Source: Oceaniovalibus sp. ACAM 378 | GTDB lineage: Bacteria; Pseudomonadota; Alphaproteobacteria; Rhodobacterales; Rhodobacteraceae | Direction of reading: 5' to 3' | Assembly: GCF_008085915.1 (NCBI RefSeq) | Contig: NZ_VSJK01000017.1 | Coordinates: 1-64,000, forward strand | Length of the DNA: 64,000 nucleotides | In this document: piece by piece, positions 53,645-63,138 of the stretch | Numbering within the stretch: position 1 is the first letter of the stretch | Layout of the letters: each line of letters opens with the position of its first letter | Notes under the pieces: model-generated | Told to the model about the DNA's origin: nothing | The model's database searches: none | Seen by the model: the letters and a program-made list of their open reading frames with translations, nothing else | Position numbers and translations under genes: made by a program

Positions 53645-54427
53645 ATGGACTACACCAGCCAATTCACTGCCGGGCTACCGCATCTCGATATTCATACCCT
53701 ATCAGAAGACTGGGCGTTGGCCACGGCGCTCGAAAATCACTGGATCGTGCTGGCGCGCAGCCTGGGTCTCAAGCCTTCTGAGTGGCTCGATTCCCAGGGT
53801 GACCGCATGTATGGCGCGGTGATCTATCTTTCCACCGCCTTTGATCTGGGAAACCCGCTGCGCGAGGATGATGTCTTTGTGGCAGAGACCGGCTTTCTGT
53901 CTATCCGCAAGCCACATGCGCTATCTTCCACGCGTTTTACCGTTAACGGCCAGGTCAGGGCCGAGGTGCGGATCCTGTCGAGCTTCATCAAGCGCAAGAC
54001 CAAGGGATCGAACAAGAAATTCGCCAAGGTGCGCGAAATCTGGACGGCAGAGGATGTGAACGGTGATCTGATCGATGCCGAGCTTGACCGCCATCACGCG
54101 ATGAAGACCCACCCGGTCGAGGCGCCGCTGGCCATGGATTACGAGGTGAACCGCATCCAGGACTTCAACACCGCCGACTTTCTGTATTTCAAAAACTTCG
54201 TGCGGATCTCCAAAGCTGCCGAATGGCGGCAGAACCGCGGCAATCCCATCCGATTGAACAACCGACGGGACTGCTGGTATTTCGGCAACGTCGAGGATGG
54301 CGATCATGTGCTGGCGCATGTGACACGCGATGGCGATGCCTGCACAACACTGCTCAGCGATATTGATGGCCGCCGACTGTTCCTGTCACTGGCCGAGGCA
54401 CCGCTCGTCACCATCGCCGAACGCTGA
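53645..54427 (+). CDS. LnmK-like double hot-dog protein (Pnap_2097 type)
   Basis: A 260-residue protein resembling the biosynthetic Pnap_2097/LnmK family of double hot-dog proteins. The first half has AGLPHLDIHTLSEDWALATAL, ENHWIVLARSLGLKPSEWLD and RMYGAVIYLSTAFD; the second has DYEVNRIQDFNTADFLYFKNFVRIS and NRRDCWYFGNVEDGDHV. LnmK itself decarboxylates and transfers methylmalonyl to an ACP. It begins 12 bases after the acyltransferase-like gene. Together with the ACP it points to an unusual acyl-ACP pathway of unknown product. Confidence 0.65.
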   Translation: MDYTSQFTAGLPHLDIHTLSEDWALATALENHWIVLARSLGLKPSEWLDSQGDRMYGAVIYLSTAFDLGNPLREDDVFVAETGFLSIRKPHALSSTRFTVNGQVRAEVRILSSFIKRKTKGSNKKFAKVREIWTAEDVNGDLIDAELDRHHAMKTHPVEAPLAMDYEVNRIQDFNTADFLYFKNFVRISKAAEWRQNRGNPIRLNNRRDCWYFGNVEDGDHVLAHVTRDGDACTTLLSDIDGRRLFLSLAEAPLVTIAER

Positions 54428-54438
54428 ACCCTTGGGGA

Positions 54439-55221
54439 TCAGGCTGGCATCGCGACGCCTCTCCGGGCGGCGTCAAGCCAACCCAGTGTCGCCTCAGTAG
54501 GGCCGACTGGCTTGTATTCGGCGCCCAGAGGCATGTCGTACCCCAGAGCAGCGACGGTCGCGAAAATATGGCGGTAATCGACCTCACCGTGATCAGGCGC
54601 GCCCCGGTCCGGCACCGATGCAAACTGGATATGGCCGATCAAGGGCTGCAAATTTCGCAACCTGCGCGTCAGATCGCCCTCTGTGATCTGCACATGATAG
54701 CAGTCAAACATAAGCTTTAGCGCCGGGTGATCGACCTCGGCGATGATCGCGCTGGCCTGATCTGTCGTGGTCAGGAAATAGCCCGGCGCATCATGGCGGT
54801 TCAGCGGCTCGATCAGGATAGTTATGCCGTGATGCGCGGCCTCTGCGCAGGCGGAACGCAGATTGGCGACAAAGGCAGAATGGGCCTCGGGACCATTGGC
54901 AAACCCCGCCATGACGTGGACGGCGCGGGTTCCCGTGGCACCGGCATAGGCAATCGCCTCGGTGATGGCGGCGCGGGCCTCGGCCTCTCGCCCGGCCAGT
55001 GCGGACAGACCGTTGTCACCGGCCGCAACATCGCCGCGCCGGGCATTCAGACCCAGCATCGGCAGCCCGGTTTCCTCCAGCGCCCCGCGGACCTGTTCCG
55101 CGGGCACGTCATAGGGCCAGTGGCACTCGACCGCGTCGAAACCGGCCGCTTTGGCCGCGCGAATGGCGTCCGGCAAGGATCGGTCATTCCATAGAAAACC
55201 CAAATTAGCCGAAAACTTCAT
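54439..55221 (-). CDS. Hydroxypyruvate isomerase-like TIM-barrel protein
   Basis: A 260-residue xylose-isomerase-like TIM barrel of the Hyi group. It starts MKFSANLGFLWNDRSLPDAI and has GFDAVECHWPYDVPAE, VMAGFANGPEAHSAF, TILIEPLNRHDAPGYFL (metal Glu), LKLMFDCYHVQITEGD (metal Asp and His) and YDMPLGAEYKP (last metal Glu). It probably interconverts hydroxypyruvate and tartronate semialdehyde, or a related 2-oxo sugar acid. ATG 55221 is used; upstream in-frame text lacks family character. It is convergent with the LnmK-like gene, with 11 bases between their stops. Confidence 0.85.
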   Translation of the reverse strand: MKFSANLGFLWNDRSLPDAIRAAKAAGFDAVECHWPYDVPAEQVRGALEETGLPMLGLNARRGDVAAGDNGLSALAGREAEARAAITEAIAYAGATGTRAVHVMAGFANGPEAHSAFVANLRSACAEAAHHGITILIEPLNRHDAPGYFLTTTDQASAIIAEVDHPALKLMFDCYHVQITEGDLTRRLRNLQPLIGHIQFASVPDRGAPDHGEVDYRHIFATVAALGYDMPLGAEYKPVGPTEATLGWLDAARRGVAMPA

Positions 55222-55589
55222 GCATCCACTCCCCATCGAATTCGACTGACCCGTAAATGAATTTGGTACCGTGAGAAAGCCCTGAGGCTCATGCGACGGG
55301 TCAGCAGAGCACGGCGGGCAGTGTCCATCTTCTCGACCGCGTTGCAGGCGGCTTTGAGGGCGCGGGCAGCAACCACTGGGCGGGGATTGATCAGAATCAC
55401 CGCCGCGCCGTTCCCGGCCAGACCGCGCCCCTGCTCCATCTGGAGATCGCGCGGCAGAAAAAACGCCACCAGCGTCACACGCCCGATGATCGCACGGCCA
55501 ACCCATTGCTGGCCGCGCATGATCCACCGCTTGAAAAACCGGCGAGCTCCGCCCTTCCCTTGCGTTGAATATGCTTGGACCTTGCGCAA
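55218..55589 (-). CDS. Small hypothetical reading frame
   Basis: A 123-codon frame overlapping the start of the Hyi-like gene by four bases. It is very basic (many Arg and Lys) with one hydrophobic part, AIIGRVTLVAFFLP. I do not recognise it and see no strong ribosome site. The 55222-55622 gap otherwise shows nothing. It may be a chance frame. Confidence 0.22.
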   Translation of the reverse strand: MRKVQAYSTQGKGGARRFFKRWIMRGQQWVGRAIIGRVTLVAFFLPRDLQMEQGRGLAGNGAAVILINPRPVVAARALKAACNAVEKMDTARRALLTRRMSLRAFSRYQIHLRVSRIRWGVDA

Positions 55590-55622
55590 ATCCGGCTTGG
55601 TTACCCGCCCCCCTGCCCGGCC

Positions 55623-57020
55623 TTACGTCTCTGGCGTGCCTGCCGCGCGAAACGCCTCGATGTCCAGATCCTCCGCCGCGCCCCAGCGGGCCAGCAGCAC
55701 GTCTTCCAGCCGGTCACCCATGATCTTGCGGGTGCCCTTGCGCGCCTCGGGCAGTCGGTCGGGATCGCGGGCCAGCGCCTCCCACTCCCGGGCGACCGAG
55801 GGGATGGCGATGTCGGTCGAGATCGCATCGATCACTTCGGCCCGCCGGGCGCCAGAGAGCCCTGCCAGCAACGTCCGGACCCGCGCCGCACGGTGTTGCG
55901 CGAACTGTGCCTCAAGCGCCTCCTGCGTGGCCTGGAGCCGCTGTGTGGTCTCTCGCGTGGCCTGGAGGGTCTTGCGGCGCGTCTCTGCCTCTTCGGCCTC
56001 TCCGCGCTGCTGTTCGCTCAACCCGCCATAGCCCGACCGAAGCGCATGGGCCAGATACCCCCCCGGGTTCTTGGGATTGCGCCGCTCCACATAGCTCAGC
56101 GCCTCGGCGACATAGGTTTCGCCCTTCGTCTCGATGAAATGGATGGCGACCACATCCTCAAGCCCCATGGCGCGGGCGGCCTTGTAGGTCGGACAGTTGC
56201 GGATGAGGGAGTGGGTCTTGTGATCCAGCAGAGACAGCTGCGGGTTTTCGCGCACGTTGAACTTGATCCGGGCGATGCGGCGGTTGCTGCGTTCGAATTC
56301 CGGAACGACCAGAATGCCGGACTTGCCGTTGACGCCCGCCGCTGCGGGTTTCAGCACCTTCTTGTTCAAATCCTTGAATTGGTCATAGGTCGGTTCTTCG
56401 GCCCCGAGCACGGCGCGCCATTCCTCGACGTCCTTAAAGCCGGTGGAGCCGATGCCGACATAGCGGATGCAGTTTTCGAACAGGCTGAGTTCATATTTGC
56501 TGGAAAACCGGTTCTGGATCGACAGGGCCATCCAGATGTATTGCTCCGGGTCGTGCAGCAGCCCGGCCATCTTGGACGAAAAACTATAGTTGATCGTACC
56601 GCCCTCGATCACATCGAAATCCGCGATCAGGGTGGTGCCGCCGCGCCGGGGCCGTGTGGTTCGGGCCGGTCTGCCCCCCCTGCCCTTCTGGCGGTTGTCG
56701 AAATTCAGCGTCAGAACCTCGGTCTGCATCAGCGCGCGGCAGTGATCATAGAGAACCTGATAATTGTTGCTTTCGAACCCGGCGAGTTCGGCCATCATCG
56801 AGGCGGGAATCGAAAACTGGCTGCGCCCCTCACCCAAACCCTCATAGGCGTTGGCGATCATCACGTTGTAAAGCTTGCGGTGCAGGAACCCCAACCGCCC
56901 CATGGCCACCTGGACCACCCCGATCGCCTTCTTGAAGCCATCGGGAATCTCGGCCGGAAGATCGGACGGTTCAAAAAATTCGCTTTGCTCGCCCGTGGCG
57001 ACAGGTGCCGTTCTGCTCAT
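55623..57020 (-). CDS. Plasmid replication initiator, Rep_3/RepA-like
   Basis: A 465-residue initiator. It has two winged-helix-like parts: one near residues 45-110 (LGFLHRKLYNVMIANAYEGLG, then FSIPASMMAELAGFESNNYQVL) and another near 165-240 (SSKMAGLLHDPEQYIWMALSIQNRF, SKYELSLFENCIRYVG). An Arg-Glu-rich coiled coil lies near 340-385. Length and order fit the RepA initiators of alphaproteobacterial plasmids. ATG 57020 is used; the upstream frame runs through the iterons. Six iterons lie just upstream, so the protein probably binds them to open the origin and to repress itself. Confidence 0.85.
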   Translation of the reverse strand: MSRTAPVATGEQSEFFEPSDLPAEIPDGFKKAIGVVQVAMGRLGFLHRKLYNVMIANAYEGLGEGRSQFSIPASMMAELAGFESNNYQVLYDHCRALMQTEVLTLNFDNRQKGRGGRPARTTRPRRGGTTLIADFDVIEGGTINYSFSSKMAGLLHDPEQYIWMALSIQNRFSSKYELSLFENCIRYVGIGSTGFKDVEEWRAVLGAEEPTYDQFKDLNKKVLKPAAAGVNGKSGILVVPEFERSNRRIARIKFNVRENPQLSLLDHKTHSLIRNCPTYKAARAMGLEDVVAIHFIETKGETYVAEALSYVERRNPKNPGGYLAHALRSGYGGLSEQQRGEAEEAETRRKTLQATRETTQRLQATQEALEAQFAQHRAARVRTLLAGLSGARRAEVIDAISTDIAIPSVAREWEALARDPDRLPEARKGTRKIMGDRLEDVLLARWGAAEDLDIEAFRAAGTPET

Positions 57021-57110
57021 CTTGCGCCTTTTGTCCGGTTCTGCCGAGGCTAGTGAAAAGTGGCCGGACAGGCAAGCGCGCCGTCCCCTTTTCAGACCGT
57101 TTTCAAGCTT

Positions 57111-57314
57111 CCCATAAACGGCCACCTTTGGCGGCCGACAGTCACCGCACGGCGCGAATATTCCGGGTAAATCAGCGAGAACGCCGCCGCGGGGGCGTTG
57201 CGTCCCATAAACGGCCACCTGTCCCACAAACGGCCACCTTTCATCCCATAAACGGCCACCTCTGGAACCGGGCCGTCCCACAAACGGCCACCTTTCATCC
57301 CACAAACGGCCACC
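57111..57314. repeat. Iteron array and probable plasmid origin
   Basis: Six direct 16-bp repeats of CCCA(T/C)AAACGGCCACC begin at 57111, 57204, 57223, 57245, 57277 and 57299. Five form a cluster with 19-32 base spacing (22 twice, two helical turns); the first stands 93 bases apart, nearer the rep gene. An AT-rich stretch with short repeats (about 57360-57405, TTGTTTTTAAATACTTAAC) lies just beyond and could be the melting region. They sit just upstream of the rep gene, the standard iteron-plasmid layout. Confidence 0.88.
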
Positions 57315-57409
57315 TCTGGGCCTATTCCACCTTTAAAATCAAAGGCTTCCCGGCGCGTAAGAGTCTTTAATGTTGTTTTTAAATACTTAACAACAACAAT
57401 GTTGTTCTT

Positions 57410-57633
57410 TTCTGAATGGGATTTGGACGGCTGTTTCAGAGGCCAGGCGGCACATCTTCGCGTCGATCCCAAGGTGAATCTTGCGCCAGACGCGCCGTTT
57501 GGAGCCGCCCTGCTTGCGCCTGTGCTACTCGCCTTCGCCCTCGACCTTGATACCGGTGCTGTCCACGAGCAGATGCAGCGCGCCCTTCGATCCGCGATAC
57601 GGTATGGCAACGTCCAAAGTATTTTGGCGCGCA
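57410..57633 (-). pseudogene. IS5-family transposase fragment
   Basis: The minus strand shows NTLDVAIPYRGSKGALHLLV, then DSTGIKVEGEGE and a stop, the region that carries the first catalytic Asp of IS5 transposases. Past that stop, another frame continues with GASGARFTLGSTRRC-like text standing for the KRRVWRKIHLGID segment. Both ends are missing. It stops at the edge of the ISNCY element. Confidence 0.62.
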
Positions 57634-59372
57634 TTGCCGCGCCTGAATTGTTCCTGAAGATTGAGTCGTTGCATCATTAGAAATGTTCCCGAAGCAGATT
57701 GGTTCGGGAGACAGGCGTGAGGCGGATCAGCATGGGAACAAGAGACGAACTTTTGATGGCAGTGGCGGCACGTTACAGTGCTGCAAAGCGCTCCGAGAAA
57801 AGCCGCATCCTGACAGAGTTCGCGGAGATTTCCGGGTATCACCGCAAGCATGCTGAACGGCTCCTGCGTCGTGAGCACGCCGTGGACCGGTCGCAACCCC
57901 GTCCCGGACGTCGCGTATATGATGAAGCGGTTCGAGAAGCGTTAGTGGTTCTCTGGGAAGCGGGCGACCGGATCTGCGGCAAGCGGCTCAAGCCGCTCAT
58001 CCCTCTTTTGATCACAGCCATGGAGCGACATGGCCATCTTGAGCTGGACCCAGAGGTGCGTGTCCGGCTGTGCGAGATCAGCCCAGCCACAATCGACCGA
58101 GTTCTCGCCCCTGTCCGCGCAGGCGCTTCTGGCAGTAAACGACGGCGGAATGCCCATTCCTCAGCCGTGCGGCGTAGCGTGCCGATCCGGACCTATGCAG
58201 ACTGGAATGATCCAGTTCCTGGATACATGGAAGCAGACCTCGTGGCACACAGTGGTCCGTCGGCAAGTGGCAGTTTCGTGCAAACGTTGACCCTTACCGA
58301 TGTGGCGACAGGGTGGACGGAATGCGCACCTCTTCTGTTCCGTGAACAGCGGCTGCTCAGCGAGGTGATGACCGCGCTGTGCCCGGCGCTGCCATTTCCG
58401 CTGTTGGGCTTCGACACCGACAATGACAGCGTCTTCATGAACGAAACCATCAAGGGCTGGTGCGAAGCAGCGCAGGTCGAGTTCACGCGCTCGCGGTCCT
58501 ATCGCAAGAACGATCAGGCTCATGTGGAGCAGAAGAACGGTGCCATCGTGCGTCGGATGGTTGGCTATCGCAGATAGACTGGCATTGCCGCGGCCGCCGA
58601 ACTGGCCCGGCTTTATCATAGCATGCGGCTCTACGTGAACTTCTCCCAGCCCTCGTTCAAGCTGATGGACAAGACCCGGGACGGTGCCTGTGTAACCAAG
58701 CGCTATCACCCGCCGCTGACGCCGTTCCAGCGCGTGCTGGCCCATCCCGCCGTTGCCCAGGTCGCTAAGGAGGCGCTTGTGGCGCAGTTCGCGCAACTTG
58801 ACCCAGTCGTTCTGCTTCACGACATTCGCCTCGGTCAGGGACGATTGGCGGCACTGGCTCACGCAACGCCATTCGCTGACAACGTCGGCAACCCCAAAGC
58901 TGACGTCGATGCTTTCCTCGATGGTTTGCGCCATGCTTGGAAAGAGGCCAAAATCAGACCTACGTCACGGAAAAAGGCATCAATTCCCCGAGGGCGGCGG
59001 CGCCCCGATCCGCTCGCCAGGGTCACCGAAGACCTCAGGATATGGTTCTATGAGGACCCGTCCCAAACTGGGCACGAGCTTTTGTGCAGGCTGCAGGCAA
59101 ATCACCCCGATACCTATCCCGACATGTTACTGCGAACCGTTCAGCGTCGTGTCAAAATCTGGAGGGCAGAAGTGGCAAGATCATTGGTGTTTGGCGTCGG
59201 CGGAGACGCACACACCCCGATGACCGTCTGACGCGCTGCGCAATATCGAACCTCCGCGCGTCAGACGGTCATGAGCAACCGTTTGAAACAGATTATCTGC
59301 AGGTCAGACGCGACGGGAACATTCGACTGAGGCAATGACACGATTGCTCAGGAACATTCTTGGGTGAGGCAA
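57634..59372 (+). mobile_element. ISNCY-type insertion sequence with doubled end repeats
   Basis: Each end carries two related repeats of about 23 bp that start TTGC and end TGTTCCCG or TGTTCCTG: 57634-57656 and 57669-57691 on the left; 59314-59335 and 59349-59372, inverted, on the right. They enclose the ISNCY transposase gene. The element lies between an IS5 fragment and a TniA-like gene that it cuts. The exact edges are inferred from where the flanking reading frames stop matching their families. Confidence 0.62.
57732..59231 (+). pseudogene. ISNCY transposase interrupted by an in-frame stop
   Basis: A 499-codon frame with one TAG at 58575-58577. Before it come an HTH region (LTEFAEISGYHRKHAERLLRR), and the DDE core with Asp in GYMEADLVAHSG, Asp in FDTDNDSVFMN and Glu in QAHVEQKNGAIVRRMVGY. 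After it, same frame: AAAAELARLYHSMRLYVNF, MDKTRDGACVTKRYHPPLTP and the C-terminal domain. All catalytic residues precede the stop, but the family C-terminus would be lost. ATG 57732 is taken as start. A nonsense pseudogene; readthrough cannot be excluded. Confidence 0.78.
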
Positions 59373-60420
59373 TACGAATCTCATCCTGATTGTCGCGCAG
59401 CAGCTCAAGCTCATCCAGCGTCATCGTCGCATTGGCCACAGAGTCATAGTCACCGCGGTCTTTGATGTTGCTGAAGGTCGACCCGGGCAGCAGATGCGCC
59501 GCCCCCATCATCGTGCCGATCAGCCGTTCGATGTTGCCTCTATAATGTGGCGCGCCAATGGGTCGATACTGCAGGGAAATCCCATGTTCTTCGGCCCGAC
59601 GCAGCATTGCTTTTGAGCGGAACTCCTTGGCGTTATCGACGTGAATCGTCTCAGGCAGCCCCGACGTCGGCCAATCCGCATCGATACCGAAACCGTCCAG
59701 CCAGTCCAGTTTCGGCTGCACCAGATGCTGAATGGCCAGGGAAACCGATAAGGCGGATGGCGATTCCAGCGTCAGATAGAACCCTGCAACCATACGGCTG
59801 GCAACGTCGATGGCCAGCGTCACCCAAGGCCTCTGCAATGGCTGGCGATGCGCCCGATCTACAACGATGACATCCACCAGTGTGTGGTCTATCTGGACAA
59901 CCTCGAAAGCCCGCTCGATCCGATAGGTTCCGGGGACAGGATGATAGCGGCTACGGGCTGCCTTGGCCCGCTCGCGGGCCGCCACTAACTCGGCAGCGTC
60001 TATCGCCACTACACGGTCGCGTACCGAGGTCCAGCACGGGGCGCGCAACCCCCGTTGACCGCAACGCCTGCGCACCTCCTTGTGCAACGCATTGATGCTC
60101 GGTTTCTGACGGGACTTGAAGAAGTCCTCGATCGCATCGGCAATCACCACTTCGATCACTTCCGGCAGTCGCCGGCTGCCCGTTTGGGTTCCGGCCGTGC
60201 CTGCCAGGAGAGAACTGGTGATTGGGCGCGCCTTATATGCCTTGATCAGATCGTAAAGGCGGGATCGCTTGAGCCCGAGTTGCCGACAAGCGACGAGAAA
60301 TTCGCCGCGATCTGGGTTGGCCATGCGCGCCAACCGTCGGATCACCGCCTCCCGCGCTACCGCCTGTTCCCATGCCGCATCATCTATGGCTTTGATGTCT
60401 GAGCGATCCACCATGGCCAA
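59373..60420 (-). pseudogene. TniA/Mu-type transposase, C-terminally truncated
   Basis: About 350 codons of a large rve-type transposase of the TniA/TnsB kind. An HTH lies at LGLKRSRLYDLIKAYKARP (about 50-65). Catalytic Asp are in FEVVQIDHTLVDV and ETIHVDNAKEFRS, and Glu in HYRGNIERLIGTMMG. Family members go on for another 150-200 residues, but here the frame runs into the ISNCY end at 59372. No TniB ATPase was seen. An element end may lie in the 60421-60634 stretch (TGTCCGATAATGAAAC at 60441), unproven. Confidence 0.72.
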
Positions 60421-60634
60421 AACCTACAAAAAGGTATCTTATGTCCGATAATGAAACTATAATCCGGGCATGAAACAGAAATATGAATACAATTAAATCA
60501 ATGAGTTAGAGTCCAGAAATGGAATAAGAACGACAGGTCAAAATACTCGATGACAGCGACGGTTGGATTCCGAAATTCATGAGATTCAAGTGCTTCCTCG
60601 AGAGCCCGACCGGGGTTCATTAGACACACCGCCC

Positions 60635-61530
60635 GTATTTTTGAGACTGGACGAGTCGGTTATTTATGAGACCGACGCCGCTTCCTGGTCTGTTCGGCGA
60701 TCTGACGCGCGCTCTGGTCGGACTGAGCCGAGCAGAGATACGTCGCCTCCACGACAGAGGCCATGCTCTGAGCGCATCGCGCACCCGACTCTTGCCTTCA
60801 GCGTCACTCGCCAACAGGACTGCAATCGCTTGACCGACCGCATCTTCGGCAAGTCGGCCGATGCCGACAGTCAACGCGAAGGTCTGCAGCAGCGATCCCT
60901 AGGCCAGGATGTGCAGGCCGGGACGAACCGGCTTGGTCAGAACCGGGACCACACGGTCGTATTTCTTCACGAAGACTATCCGCCTGCCGGTTGATCGGCG
61001 TGGTCAGGAACGCGTGATAGTCGATCCGGGCCGCAGGGATAACCGCTCATTCGTTGGCGATGCCCGGTGGTGTCTCGCTGTCAGAAAGGCGAGCAACTCG
61101 ACCGGCCTCATAGACCCCTGCCCTTCTCCCCGCACCCGAGTATCCAAGACAGCAGCACCGGCTTTGACGTGCGCTTGCAACGCCGCGAACCGCTCAGGAC
61201 CCAACAGTTCCGGTAGCGTCGCATCGCCGACCTCGTACAGATCTGCACCGTATATGGGGCAGCTAAACGTCTAGGGAAGGGCCAAAGCCTAAAGGTGAAC
61301 ATAGCCGGGCATTCTGCGCAGCGATGCCGGTTCGTTCGCCCAACCATGATCCGTGCGCACGGTACGAAGTCGCAGTAGGTCATCGTCTGAAGCGATACAT
61401 CCGAGAGGCCTGTGCGCGCTGCAATCAATGCCCCCTTCCCTTCCGACAGGTGCCACTCCAAAACAAAGATATCGCGCCCGGCCAAGTCCAACTCGGCAAG
61501 GAACTCCGTGGCTGTCATGGCAAAGAACAG
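60635..61530 (-). pseudogene. TniQ-family protein, heavily decayed
   Basis: The minus strand in three frames reads like TniQ, in this order: EFLAELDLAGRDIFVLEWHL, LIAARTGLSDVSLQTMTYCD, then a Cys-rich zinc-type part (NRHRCAECPA), LLGPERFAALQAHVKAGAAVL, MRPVELLAFLTARHHRASP, VVPVLTKPVRPGLH and LTVGIGRLAEDAVGQAIAVLL. Frameshifts separate them. TniQ proteins choose targets for Tn7-like and Tn5053-like transposons. It precedes the TniA-like gene on the same strand. Non-functional. Confidence 0.58.
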
Positions 61531-61608
61531 GGCCAAACGCGCGGCCCAAGACGATAGGCGTTCTTCAGTTTTTTGAGGGAATACTAACCGGCAGGCGCCC
61601 CTGCCCGA

Positions 61609-62298
61609 TCACACAGGTTCCCCCCACAAGCGCCCGCAGCATACCAGTACCGGAAACATGGCGGTGCATGATCCGCTCCTCACCGCCTTCAATGGCCGTG
61701 ATCGCCAGTGATGCGCCGGGGCTTTGGCCTGCACCACGCCTGTGCGCCCCTTGAGACAGGCGTATTTCGGGTGGATCGTGACGATCAACTGATTGCGCGC
61801 AGGAATGTAATCCAGCCGCTCGGCCTTGTCCTCTCCGATCCGGACCATGTCACCGCGGCCGCAGGGACAGGCGATGCTGTCCGGCTCGATCACCCGCTCG
61901 ATACGCGGCAGGTGCTCGGGCAGAGCGAGCGCTTTGCGCGGGGCAGCTTTGTCGGGATCGGCCGCGCTGGTCGCGATCTTCTCCTCGACCGCAGCAATCT
62001 GTTCCCGGGTCTCGGCGATGGCGGCTTCGAGATCCTCCAGCGCCAGTTCCAGCTGCGCGGGGTCCAGCTTTTCCGATCTCGGCCCGAACTTCGCATGTCG
62101 GTATTGTCCGACCTGGCCTTCCAGCTTTTCGACCAGTGCCTTCAGTTCGGTGATGAAGGCGTCTTTTTCGGCCCCCACCGCCTGTTCATGCTGGCGGGCC
62201 GCACGCTCGACCGACAACTCGAACTGCGCGGCCTCGAAAGCCTTCACAACCTCGGGCGGGAGGTCCGGAAACTGGCTGAGATCGAAGGAATGGGACAT
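61609..62298 (-). pseudogene. IS66-family TnpC, N-terminal part
   Basis: A 229-codon N-terminal piece: a coiled coil (VEKLEGQVGQYRHAKFGPRSEKL, then a long Glu-Ala-rich helix), the Cys-type motif ACPCGRGDMVRIGEDKAERL, and VTIHPKYACLKG. The family sequence ends around residue 200 and unrelated text follows, so the catalytic DDE part is missing. It belongs to the same IS66 copy as the tnpB and tnpA genes to its right. Confidence 0.82.
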
Positions 62299-62361
62299 GC
62301 GGATTCATAGCCATTCCGGACAGAAAAGGCCCATAAAACAACGTTAAAGCAGTTGAGTAAA

Positions 62362-62715
62362 TCATCCCGCCGCAATGGGTGGGGCGACCCGTTGCACAAC
62401 AATCCGGCGCCAGTCCAGACCTTCGAACAGAGCTTCGTGCTGGGCCCGCGACAGCCGCATTGTCCCGTCCTGAACCTTCGGCCAGGCAAAGCTGCTCTGT
62501 TCAAGGACCTTATAGACAAGCACGAGACCGGTCCCGTCCCAGACCAAAATCTTCAGCCTGTCGCCGCGTTTCGAACGGAACACGATCATCACCCCGGAAT
62601 GCGGATCCAGCTTCAGCTCGGTCTGCACAATCAGCGCCAGCGCCCGATGCCTGCAGCGGAAGTCCACCGGACGCGTCGCAATCAGGATCGGCTGGCGCTG
62701 TCACGCGACGATCAT
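62362..62715 (-). pseudogene. IS66-family TnpB with early stop
   Basis: A TnpB-type Orf2: ATRPVDFRCRHRALALIVQTEL, VMIVFRSKRGDRLKILVWDGTGLVL and GTMRLSRAQHEALFEGLDWRRI are all present and complete. The natural ATG at 62715 is followed after four codons by TGA, in frame with the rest. A GTG at 62667 could restart translation, losing 16 residues. I call it a pseudogene with caution. Confidence 0.75.
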
Positions 62716-63138
62716 GCCAATCCTCGCAACGCACGCGCCACCGCTGCTTCCCGCTCTTCCGGAACATCGCCCGGCACCCGAAGCACGAGGTCGCCACCGA
62801 TCTCGATCGTGATCACCCCACATGTCCGACCGGCCTCCGCTGGGACCGACGTTCTCAGGTTTCACCAAGACAGGCACAAAGGCTGGCAGAGCGTCTGACG
62901 TAATTCTGGCCATGGCATCGGCGGGCAGGACCAAACGGCCCTCGCGCGCCTGACGGCGCCAATTTGAAAGCTGATGGGCTGCCAGAGCATGCCGCCGCGC
63001 GACATCCGCCACCCGCGCGCCCGACTGAAAGCTCACGGCCACTATCCGGGCCTTCACCTCTTCCGGCCAACGCCGGTTGCCACGTGTCCGCTGCACAACT
63101 TCGATGCAGCCATTAAACCCATTCCCGCCGTCCGCCAT
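62712..63138 (-). pseudogene. IS66-family TnpA, frameshifted near its end
   Basis: Begins MADGGNGFNGCIEVV, then RRWPEEVKARIVAVSFQSGARVADVARRHALAAHQLSNWRRQ, the TnpA helix-turn-helix. Near 62850 the frame shifts; in the other frame the expected tail VITIEIGGDLVLRVPGDVPE and AVARALRGLA follows to a stop at 62712 that overlaps the tnpB ATG. A single inserted or lost base explains this. Confidence 0.76.

Noticed and set aside
57111-57314. Iteron array considered as a CRISPR array
   Set aside because: Repeats are 16 bp with 3-16 base gaps (one of 77), too short for repeat-spacer units, and they precede a replication initiator.
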